Positions 1 through 5,661 of a stretch of DNA of 7,435 nt are shown here, piece after piece. The translations under genes and the position numbers were made by a program. Numbering within the stretch: the stretch's first letter is position 1; every line of letters begins with the position of its first letter. Below the pieces are notes generated by a model. The model ran no database searches, had not been told where the DNA came from, and saw only the letters and a list, made by a program, of their open reading frames with translations. The DNA comes from an uncultured Bacteroidia bacterium (lineage in GTDB: Bacteria > Bacteroidota > Bacteroidia > Bacteroidales > UBA932): assembly GCA_902797895.1 (NCBI GenBank), contig CADBUS010000155.1, positions 1 through 7,435 of the forward strand, read 5' to 3'.

Positions 1-14
1 CTCTAACCACGCAT

Positions 15-956
15 TTATTTCAGAACCGGTTCTACGGTGTAGCCCATCTTGCGCAATTGGTTAATAAGTCCGTTCTCTCCGACTAAGTGGCCTGCTCCAA
101 CGGCAACAAGAGTAGGATGCCCTCCAGGTCCTTTATGTTCTTTCAAATGTTTATTTTGCAGATACTTATCTAAAATCACAATCCACTTCTTGTTTCTCTC
201 CTTTAGTATTGTGCGTGAGAGTTTTGGATCCATTTTCTCCCATTCATCAAAGTATTGTTCTATCTTCGTTAATTGTTGTTTGGAGTAAAACCAAATAAAC
301 TTATCATTAGTGGCAGTAATAGAGTCTTTATTTTTCAAAACAGATAAAAGATTTTCTGCCTGTTTTTCCAACGGCTCGTTAATTTTTAGAATATCTATAT
401 ATATCCATTTCTCTTGATCATCAAAAGATTCCATATAGCCTATAGATAAACCACGACTCTCTCTCGCTTTTTTTTCGATATATCTGTCAAGTCCGATTCC
501 ACTCTTATCAAAGAGTCCCAATTTACTGGTAGATGGCGTTAGAGCTATAATAAAAGCCAACATATTGGGCTTGATTTTTATAGAATCCAACATTTGAGTC
601 TTTAGGGTTTTAGTAATAAATTCGTAATCTTCTGCACTATATAACACTTTATATGTAGTATCTTCTGGCATCTCAGTCATAGCTATATAACGAGAATCTA
701 TAGTGGAGCTAAGGGGTGTTTCAATATATACTTTATTTATTTTGTTGAAAACCCTATCAAATCCTTTAACTTCTTTTAGAAAATTGGGGCTGAAAAGATG
801 GTGAGTACCAAATAGATATGAGGTATCTTTAAGACCTTTACCACTGATGCTCCAAAGTAGAGTATCATTAGGATTGTGACTTATGGATTGATTGTTCTTG
901 CATTCCGCTGAAATTGCCGCTATAACTATTGCAACAGATAATATCAATTTTCTCAT
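15..956 (-). CDS. TraB/GumN family exported protein
   Basis: This 313-residue protein belongs to the TraB/PrgY/GumN family, whose fold is shared with Tiki metalloproteases; the biochemical role of bacterial members is mostly unknown. The family hallmarks are visible: a GTHH motif at residues 50-53, a conserved glutamate in VYIET (E79), a GLD segment at 155-157 leading to a helix and the MESFDDQ stretch (E176, Q181), and a C-terminal GAGH motif at 287-290 followed by GENGLINQLRKMGY. Length fits the family. The N-terminus is a signal peptide (basic MRK, then hydrophobic residues 4-17). A cysteine at 19 follows SAE, a poor lipobox, so a soluble periplasmic form is as likely as a lipoprotein. The ATG at 956 is chosen because the signal peptide starts there and a promoter match lies 41-71 bp upstream. 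The gene is divergent from the fimbrial operon and visibly more A+T-rich than it. Nothing shows a functional link to the fimbriae. Confidence 0.9.
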   Translation of the reverse strand: MRKLILSVAIVIAAISAECKNNQSISHNPNDTLLWSISGKGLKDTSYLFGTHHLFSPNFLKEVKGFDRVFNKINKVYIETPLSSTIDSRYIAMTEMPEDTTYKVLYSAEDYEFITKTLKTQMLDSIKIKPNMLAFIIALTPSTSKLGLFDKSGIGLDRYIEKKARESRGLSIGYMESFDDQEKWIYIDILKINEPLEKQAENLLSVLKNKDSITATNDKFIWFYSKQQLTKIEQYFDEWEKMDPKLSRTILKERNKKWIVILDKYLQNKHLKEHKGPGGHPTLVAVGAGHLVGENGLINQLRKMGYTVEPVLK

Positions 957-996
957 ACTATAATTGTTTATTACTTTATCAGAGTAGAGTATTTTC

Positions 997-1027
997 CAAA
1001 GATAGGAATTCAGAAAAATTTTTCAAA
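997..1027 (-). promoter_or_regulatory. Bacteroidota-type promoter for the TraB/GumN gene
   Basis: Read on the minus strand, a TTTG -33 box (1027-1024) is followed after exactly 19 bp by TATCTTTG (1004-997), a full match to the TAnnTTTG -7 consensus of the Bacteroidota primary sigma factor. Transcription would start near 990, giving a leader of about 35 nt before the ATG at 956. The match to both boxes with canonical spacing makes this the best promoter in the window. Confidence 0.72.
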
Positions 1028-1096
1028 ATCTATTTTTGATGAGCTCTACCTTCATATTTACTTGTTCTTTATCGTATAAATTTTCGATAGAGATTG

Positions 1097-1115
1097 TTTT
1101 GTAATAAGTACAAAA
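1097..1115. repeat. Inverted repeat, 7-bp arms, 5-bp spacer
   Basis: TTTTGTA (1097-1103) and TACAAAA (1109-1115) are exact reverse complements around the spacer ATAAG. The form suits a binding site for a dimeric regulator better than a terminator, because the stem is A+T-rich and has no T-tract of its own. It lies about 140 bp upstream of the start of the fimbrial promoter candidate and 70 bp upstream of the TraB/GumN promoter, so it could serve either. The A+T-rich setting makes chance occurrence possible. Confidence 0.4.
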
Positions 1116-1175
1116 TATTATAACGTGAATTGGAAATTTTATTGCTTCAAAGTTTCAATAAATCTATTGCTAAAG

Positions 1176-1207
1176 GGTAAATTTTACCGGTACAATCTTA
1201 AGATTGT
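1176..1207. repeat. Cluster of three overlapping palindromes, operator-like
   Basis: Three symmetric elements follow one another: GGTAAA-T-TTTACC (1176-1188), TACCGGTA (1185-1192) and the perfect 16-bp palindrome ACAATCTTAAGATTGT (1192-1207). The half-site AGATTGT of the last one appears again at 1091-1097. The cluster ends 40 bp upstream of the -33 region of the fimbrial promoter candidate, a usual position for an activator or repressor of that promoter. No regulator gene is present in the window to pair it with, so operator function is inferred from symmetry and position only. Confidence 0.5.
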
Positions 1208-1246
1208 CAAAATCTGAGGGTTATGGAGGTCAATTGTACTCATTTG

Positions 1247-1279
1247 CTTGCAAAAGGGGCAGGTGGGGTTATAGATTTG
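1247..1279 (+). promoter_or_regulatory. Candidate promoter of the fimbrial operon
   Basis: TAGATTTG at 1272-1279 matches the Bacteroidota -7 consensus TAnnTTTG completely. The -33 element is less certain: CTTG at 1247-1250 matches three of four bases with a 21-bp spacer, while the perfect TTTG at 1243-1246 would need a 25-bp spacer. Transcription would begin at about 1285, leaving a leader of under 20 nt before the ATG at 1303. This position supports the ATG and excludes the longer TTG-initiated reading. The spacer is unusually G-rich (GGGGCAGGTGGGG at 1256-1268). Confidence 0.5.
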
Positions 1280-1302
1280 CCGCAGATTTAACAAGGCACT
1301 TT

Positions 1303-1881
1303 ATGAAACAGAAGAAAAAGCTATTTTGGGGTTGCGTCCTATCTCTTATTGCGCTATTGCTGCTTCTTATTGGTAATAAGGCAGATGCGCAGAACATTTC
1401 AATATCTACAAATATGGGGCAATGGCTCTGCTTTGGCACTGCCAATATTGAGGCCGGTTTTCCTGTAGAACGCCATTTCTCTTTGCATGCAAAAGGAGTT
1501 TATAATCCCTTTACATTTGGAGAGGAGGCGAATAGTAAGTATTACAAAAGAGTTGGAGTTGCCTTAGGCACAAGGTATTGGCCTTGGTTTGTAAATTCCG
1601 GCTGGTTTATGGAGGGGGATTTGGCTTGGACCAAATACTCCTTTGGCGGCATATTCACAGAAAAGTCCTATGAGGGGGATGCATACGGGGCGGTTTTGGG
1701 TGGTGGTTACGCCCTTATGCTCGGTAAAGGTTTCAATTTGGAGATGGGGCTTGGAGCATTTGCAGGAGTTAAGAGTTTTACCAAGTACTCGTGTGTTAAA
1801 TGTGGCAAGGTTGAGGGCAAGGGTACAAAGTTCGCTCTTGCTCCTGCCGATGTTCTTTTGCGTGTAAGATTTTTGTTTTAA
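1303..1881 (+). CDS. DUF3575 family outer-membrane protein
   Basis: This 192-residue protein fits the DUF3575 family, which is common beside fimbrial genes of Bacteroidales but has no established function. It has a signal peptide (KQKKK, then a leucine-rich core at 12-23, likely cleaved after ADA at 29). Next come family-type segments: N-terminal strands with NIEAGFPVERHFSL, then KGVYNPF, then RYWPWFVNSGWFMEGD, then the glycine-rich GAVLGGGYALMLGKGFNLEMGLGAF. A CxxC pair follows at C164/C167. The chain ends in alternating hydrophobic residues RVRFLF, with the terminal phenylalanine typical of outer-membrane beta-barrels. The ATG at 1303 is chosen over an in-frame TTG at 1204 because the signal peptide begins there and a promoter match lies between the two. 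It is the first gene of the fimbrial operon. A small outer-membrane barrel is the likely form; whether it helps secretion or anchoring is unknown. Confidence 0.85.
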   Translation: MKQKKKLFWGCVLSLIALLLLLIGNKADAQNISISTNMGQWLCFGTANIEAGFPVERHFSLHAKGVYNPFTFGEEANSKYYKRVGVALGTRYWPWFVNSGWFMEGDLAWTKYSFGGIFTEKSYEGDAYGAVLGGGYALMLGKGFNLEMGLGAFAGVKSFTKYSCVKCGKVEGKGTKFALAPADVLLRVRFLF

Positions 1882-1892
1882 GCTCTTTGTGT

Positions 1893-3743
1893 ATGATAAG
1901 CAAAATTTTTTATATCTGCTCGCGATATGGTTTTCCATATTTTTTTGTGCTGCTTGTGCTTTTGGTGATAGTGGCCTTAAATAGTTGTATTCAGAGCAAA
2001 AAGATGGCACAACTTAAAGCAAATGAGCTAAATCCGCAGCTCTCTCTCTTTACGGAGCAGGGAGTGAAACCATACGGAAAATTGGAGATTTTACAGCCTG
2101 ATACATCGGTTGTAGATGAGCAGTTGGTGCTTCACGCGGTAATGAATGACGGTCAAGGAGAGGTAATGGCAAGCGGAACTCTCTCTCCCGTAGTTGTAAG
2201 TGCAAAGTTTAAGAATCTTGCAGAACGCCAAGGCAAGGTGCAGATAGCCTTTGATGTGTGTGTGCCTGAGAGTTTGCAGGATAGAGAGTGGCAAGTGAGA
2301 ATTGCACCCAAACTGAAATGGGGGAGAGATTCGCTGCTGTTGGATAAGATATTTGTAACAGGCAAAGATTATCTCAACTCCCAGGAGAGAGGCTATGCGA
2401 AGTATAGGAAATACCTGAGTGGAATAATACCGGATTCGGTAGATTTTGTAAAGGCTTTTGGTTACTTGGGGCTACTTAAACACTTTACACACAGGAATAT
2501 AGAAAATAACGAGTTTGGAGCTTCCTACGAGGAGGCAATAGCCTATTATATAAAGCATTGGCTTGTAAAGAGCAATGCCCGTAAGAAGGCAAAGCTGGCG
2601 GAGGTTTTCCGTAAATGTGTAAAGCAGCCCTATATTAAAGATGGGGTAAGATTGGATACAATAATAATGCAACCTAATGGCGATTTGCACTATATGTATC
2701 TGCAGGATGTTGCTGTTAAAAGGGATATGAAAAGCCTTAATTTGAGCTTTGACGGTGGTGTCTATTCTTGGGGAGAGCAGATATACAACTTTCCTGAATC
2801 TGAGCCGCTTACCTACTACATAAGCTCAATAACCCAGTTTGCCGACTATAGGCCGCTCTACCTGTTGGAGAGGGAGAAAAAAAATATAGTTCTAAAGACT
2901 ATGGCTTTTATAGAGTTTGAGGTTGGCAAGTGGGATGTGAGAGAAAATCTCTCCTCAAATATAGATGAAATTGCAAGAATAAAGGCCAATCTCGATTCTC
3001 TTAAAACAAATACCATCTTTGCTGCTGACTCTGTTATAATAACTGCATCCTGCTCTCCGGAAGGTAGTTACGCGTTCAATACGGAACTTGCTAAAAAGAG
3101 GGGAGAGGCCATAACAGACTACTTTGCAAAATATTTTGAAGCCTCCTCTTTGGGAGTGAAATTCCTATACGATTATGTACCTGAGAATTGGGAGCTGCTT
3201 AAGGAGTATATCTTGGCAGATGGCAGAGTGATTGAGAAGGAGCAGGTGCTTAAAGTTTGGGAGATTGAGGATGTGGACGAGCGTGAGGAGGCTCTTTCTA
3301 AATGCAAAGATTACAGATATATACGCCAAAGTCTCTATCCACTTTTGAGAAAAACAGATTTTAAGTTTACTCTGCACAGAAAGAGAGCTACCGATGTAAT
3401 GGTGCAGACCTCTGATATTGATGCCGAGTATCTGAAAGGGCTTGAGGCGCTTAGAGAGAGAGATTTCAAAAAGGCAATTGAACTGCTGCGGCCATACTCA
3501 AACATAAACACTGCAATAGCCTATATGTGTTTAGATTACAACAACTCTGCACTGAATATACTCCAAACTTTGGAACAGACTGCAAATGTGAAATATATGA
3601 CAGCTCTGCTCTATGCCAGAATGGGCAATGCCAAGGCAGCGGCAGACTATTACCTGAGCTCAATAAAAGATGAGCCAAAGCTACGTTTCAGAGCCGCGCT
3701 TGATCCTGAGATGAATAACTTATTCACTAATTTTTATAACTAA
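1893..3743 (+). CDS. OmpA-like/TPR lipoprotein of fimbrial locus
   Basis: This 616-residue protein has an 18-residue N-region, a hydrophobic stretch at 14-29 and a lipobox LNSC with C32 as the lipidated residue. Residues about 40-160 form a beta-rich domain ending in VPESLQDREWQVRIAPKL and a TGKDY..SQERGY segment, reminiscent of the OmpA-associated DUF3868 type. A helical middle leads to PLTYYISS near residue 305. An OmpA-like domain starts at about 337 (FIEFEVGKWDV) and carries SPEGS..FN..LAKKR (S388, N396, R403). It contains an insertion (about 430-480) before its last strand. Residues about 508-616 form TPR-like helices (GLEALRERDFKKAIELL, ALLYARMGNAKAAADYYL). The OmpA domain binds peptidoglycan in known proteins; N396 and R403 are kept, but the usual aspartate is replaced in the SPEG loop. 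The ATG at 1893 is preferred to a TTG at 1887. Residues after C32 (IQSKK) lack acids, which suggests a periplasm-facing position. I recall this layout as an uncharacterised but recurrent protein of Bacteroidales fimbrial loci. Confidence 0.88.
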   Translation: MISKIFYICSRYGFPYFFVLLVLLVIVALNSCIQSKKMAQLKANELNPQLSLFTEQGVKPYGKLEILQPDTSVVDEQLVLHAVMNDGQGEVMASGTLSPVVVSAKFKNLAERQGKVQIAFDVCVPESLQDREWQVRIAPKLKWGRDSLLLDKIFVTGKDYLNSQERGYAKYRKYLSGIIPDSVDFVKAFGYLGLLKHFTHRNIENNEFGASYEEAIAYYIKHWLVKSNARKKAKLAEVFRKCVKQPYIKDGVRLDTIIMQPNGDLHYMYLQDVAVKRDMKSLNLSFDGGVYSWGEQIYNFPESEPLTYYISSITQFADYRPLYLLEREKKNIVLKTMAFIEFEVGKWDVRENLSSNIDEIARIKANLDSLKTNTIFAADSVIITASCSPEGSYAFNTELAKKRGEAITDYFAKYFEASSLGVKFLYDYVPENWELLKEYILADGRVIEKEQVLKVWEIEDVDEREEALSKCKDYRYIRQSLYPLLRKTDFKFTLHRKRATDVMVQTSDIDAEYLKGLEALRERDFKKAIELLRPYSNINTAIAYMCLDYNNSALNILQTLEQTANVKYMTALLYARMGNAKAAADYYLSSIKDEPKLRFRAALDPEMNNLFTNFYN

Positions 3744-3755
3744 AACAACATTAAG

Positions 3756-4826
3756 ATGATGAAGAAGATTTTTTTGGCTGCAATGGCTATTGCTCTATTA
3801 GCAAGCTGCAGCAAAAGTGATGTAGAGGAGGGTAATAATCTCCCGGTAAGTGGAGAGGCTGTTCTCTCTTTGAATGTTGCTACTCCTAAAGTTTCCACAA
3901 AGAATGAGGGGCCTCACAATGAGGATTATAGCCGTTTAGATGCCATTAAGGGCCTGGATATTTTTGTATTTAAGGAGGATGGCTCGCTCGATACCTATCT
4001 TAAAGTTCCATCAAATAAAACCGCTATAAAAGATAGTCTGGCAAATATAAAGATTTCTGTAACTCCCGGAATAAGAAGTATTTATGCGGTGGCTAACTCT
4101 AAGGTGGATAATTGGCAAGGGGTTACTACATACGAAAAATTCTCTAAGATGAGTGCAAACTTGAGCAATGAGAATTTTGATAACTTTACAATGATAGGCA
4201 ATGTTACTCAGACCATAGAATCCTCAAAAAACATAACTATAAATCTTGAGAGATTGGTAGCAAGAGTGGTGGTAAAAAGTGTAACCACAGCATTTGACAA
4301 AACTCCTTTTGACGGCTACTCATTGGATTTTGCAAAGCTATATCTTGTTAATGTGGTTGGAAACAAGAGCTTTATAGGAGAGGAAGTGCTCCCTAAACAG
4401 ATTCTGAACTATAAGGAATATAAAGAGAGCGATTGCCAATCTTTGGGAATGACAGCTTGCCTATATGAAAGCATTTCAAACAGAATAGATGACTCCAATC
4501 CCTACATACATTCGCACTATTTCTACTGTTATGCAAATACACTTCAGAATGAGACAAACTCCGAGCGTTTTACGCGCCTTGTCTTGGAGGCTTCTATAAA
4601 TGGCAAGAAATACTACTATCCGATAAACATTAACAGAGAAGGATTTGGTTGGAACTCCTCAATAGACCATAAGGGGATAAAGAACAACACATCTTACGAG
4701 TTTAATATAGTAATATCAAGATTGGGTGTGGATTCTCCAGACAAGGCATTGGATCTCAAGTCTGTAACTCTCTCTGCAGTGGTAGATGACTGGGGTAGGG
4801 CCTCCTCTTTTGACCTCAATTTTTAA
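3756..4826 (+). CDS. FimA/Mfa1-type fimbrillin (pilus subunit)
   Basis: This 356-residue lipoprotein precursor is most likely the shaft subunit of a type V pilus. The signal peptide ends in the lipobox LASC (C18), followed by the acid-bearing SKSDVEEG, consistent with export to the cell surface. Fimbrillin signatures follow in order: a first strand VLSLNVATP (36-44), a linker, GLDIFVF (66-72), the PGIRSIYAVANSK segment, MIGNVTQTI, then ITINLERLVARVVVKS, the conserved turn into the second half. The second half holds the tyrosine-rich YFYCYANT and KKYYYPININ strands. It ends in VVDDWGRASSFDLNF, the usual last-strand pattern. In known type V pilins, protease removal of the first strand opens a groove filled by the next subunit's donor strand. 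The arginine seen at that site in FimA and Mfa1 is absent here; lysines occur at 45 and 49. Two adjacent ATGs (3756, 3759) are equally possible starts. With only one fimbrillin, it could also be a tip or minor subunit of fimbriae encoded elsewhere. Confidence 0.86.
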   Translation: MMKKIFLAAMAIALLASCSKSDVEEGNNLPVSGEAVLSLNVATPKVSTKNEGPHNEDYSRLDAIKGLDIFVFKEDGSLDTYLKVPSNKTAIKDSLANIKISVTPGIRSIYAVANSKVDNWQGVTTYEKFSKMSANLSNENFDNFTMIGNVTQTIESSKNITINLERLVARVVVKSVTTAFDKTPFDGYSLDFAKLYLVNVVGNKSFIGEEVLPKQILNYKEYKESDCQSLGMTACLYESISNRIDDSNPYIHSHYFYCYANTLQNETNSERFTRLVLEASINGKKYYYPININREGFGWNSSIDHKGIKNNTSYEFNIVISRLGVDSPDKALDLKSVTLSAVVDDWGRASSFDLNF

Positions 4827-4835
4827 TCTCTTGTT

Positions 4836-5642
4836 ATGAAAGGAACTCTCTATATACTATTACTGCTATCCTTTGTTGCGGTCACTTCCTGCAGCACCAT
4901 ATTTGAGGATAGAAGCAAGTGCCCAAGTGCTTTGGTACTGGATTATAGCTCGGCAGATGAGAGGGTTAAGAGTGCCAATGTCTGGATAATAGGCTCAAAC
5001 GGGGAGCTGCTGCACAGAAGGGATATTACGGAGAGTAGTTTAAGGCTCAAAGATATTTATAGTGTGGCAAGGGGAGAGACGCTCTGTTATGTGTGGGCAA
5101 ATATAGGGAGTTCTACTCTTTGCAATATGGAGTATTCCTCCTCCGCAAAGCTGATAAATGCAGGGAGCGGCCTTGCAGACTCCCTATACCTATACAGAGC
5201 AAATGTGGTTGTAAACAGAGATACTCTCTTTGTGAGGGTGGAGCCGTCAAAGATGTATGCCAATATATACATTAGCTATAACTCCTTTTTTGAGGGCGAT
5301 AGGGTTGTAGCCAAACTCTCCTCACCATACGGAGCCTTTGCGCTGGATGGCACTCCGCTAATGGAGCAGCTAAGATGCGAGAGGGTGGCGCATACTCCTA
5401 AAGAGATGCTAAGGCTTTTGAAACCGGCAGATTACTCCGGTATAGGGATAGAGTTTACCTACACTCCAAATGGTGGCGCACCAATAGGGTTGAAGTATGA
5501 TTTGGGGAATTGGCTCAGCAGCACCAAGTACGATTTGGGGCAGATGAAGGATATCTATATTGAGATAGATTTATCGAGCTTTAGCGCATTTATAACAACA
5601 GACAAATGGAAGATAGTGCCCGATTTCGATATTCTTTTTTGA
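4836..5642 (+). CDS. FimB/Mfa2 family fimbrial anchor lipoprotein
   Basis: This 268-residue lipoprotein matches the FimB/Mfa2 family, whose members hold the base of the fimbria in the outer membrane and limit its length in Porphyromonas gingivalis. The signal peptide ends in VTSC (C19). The mature start STIFEDRSKCPSALVLDYS carries the family pattern of acidic residues, a second cysteine (C29) and the first strand. Further family-like parts are the VWIIGSNGELL strand, the GETLCYVWANIG segment, the VVVNRDTLFVRVEPSKMYANIYISY stretch that starts the second transthyretin-like domain, and a C-terminal FITTDKWKIVPDFDILF strand. It is somewhat shorter than Mfa2 as I recall it, about 320 residues. It starts 9 bp after the fimbrillin stop, so the two are probably made together. 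Acidic residues E24 and D25 after the lipid cysteine fit surface exposure. It is the last gene of the operon and its stop lies 19 bp from the stop of the convergent DUF748 gene. Confidence 0.88.
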   Translation: MKGTLYILLLLSFVAVTSCSTIFEDRSKCPSALVLDYSSADERVKSANVWIIGSNGELLHRRDITESSLRLKDIYSVARGETLCYVWANIGSSTLCNMEYSSSAKLINAGSGLADSLYLYRANVVVNRDTLFVRVEPSKMYANIYISYNSFFEGDRVVAKLSSPYGAFALDGTPLMEQLRCERVAHTPKEMLRLLKPADYSGIGIEFTYTPNGGAPIGLKYDLGNWLSSTKYDLGQMKDIYIEIDLSSFSAFITTDKWKIVPDFDILF

Positions 5643-5661
5643 GAAAAGGCGGTTGCCGTAA

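Larger units (their letters stand above)
957..1302. other. Divergent intergenic regulatory region, no gene
   Basis: These 346 bp separate the TraB/GumN gene from the fimbrial operon. They hold a minus-strand promoter (997-1027), an inverted repeat (1097-1115), a cluster of palindromes (1176-1207) and a plus-strand promoter candidate (1247-1279). The left two thirds are strongly A+T-rich; the last 90 bp before the operon are distinctly G-rich. In-frame codons extend upstream of the DUF3575 gene to a TTG at 1204, but they encode no signal peptide and overlap the palindrome and promoter, so they are treated as non-coding. I see no tRNA, small ORF or riboswitch-like structure that I can support. 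Confidence 0.7.
1303..5642 (+). other. Fimbrial operon (four genes)
   Basis: Four same-strand genes are separated by gaps of 11, 12 and 9 bp with no promoter or terminator seen between them, so they are likely one transcript. Order: DUF3575 protein, OmpA-like/TPR lipoprotein, fimbrillin, FimB/Mfa2-type anchor. In the P. gingivalis fim and mfa clusters (established knowledge) the major pilin comes first, then the anchor, then tip subunits. Here the envelope proteins come first, the pilin and anchor last, and no tip subunits follow because the next gene is convergent. Confidence 0.75.

Noticed and set aside
1031..1038. TATTTTTG as a plus-strand -7 promoter element
   Set aside because: No TTTG lies 19-21 bp upstream, and it is about 265 bp from the first plus-strand gene, while a closer candidate exists at 1272-1279.
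1107..1240. AGTACAA (1107-1113) and TTGTACT (1234-1240) as borders of an invertible promoter segment
   Set aside because: The arms are only 7 bp and do not extend; known Bacteroidales invertible promoters have longer repeats, and no recombinase gene is present. A chance match is likely.
1564..2010. 148-residue minus-strand open frame across the DUF3575 and OmpA/TPR genes
   Set aside because: It spans two well-supported plus-strand genes and their junction, and its translation resembles no family I recognise.
2877..2884. A8 tract inside the OmpA/TPR lipoprotein gene as a phase-variable slippage site
   Set aside because: The frame is intact, eight A residues spell ordinary lysine/asparagine codons, and such runs are common in DNA of this composition.
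3769..3775. T7 tract in the fimbrillin signal peptide as an on/off switch
   Set aside because: The tract is short and encodes normal hydrophobic residues; nothing indicates length variation without data from other isolates.
5641..5661. Bidirectional terminator between the convergent genes
   Set aside because: The only stems are five A/T-dominated pairs or three G/C pairs, too weak to call.
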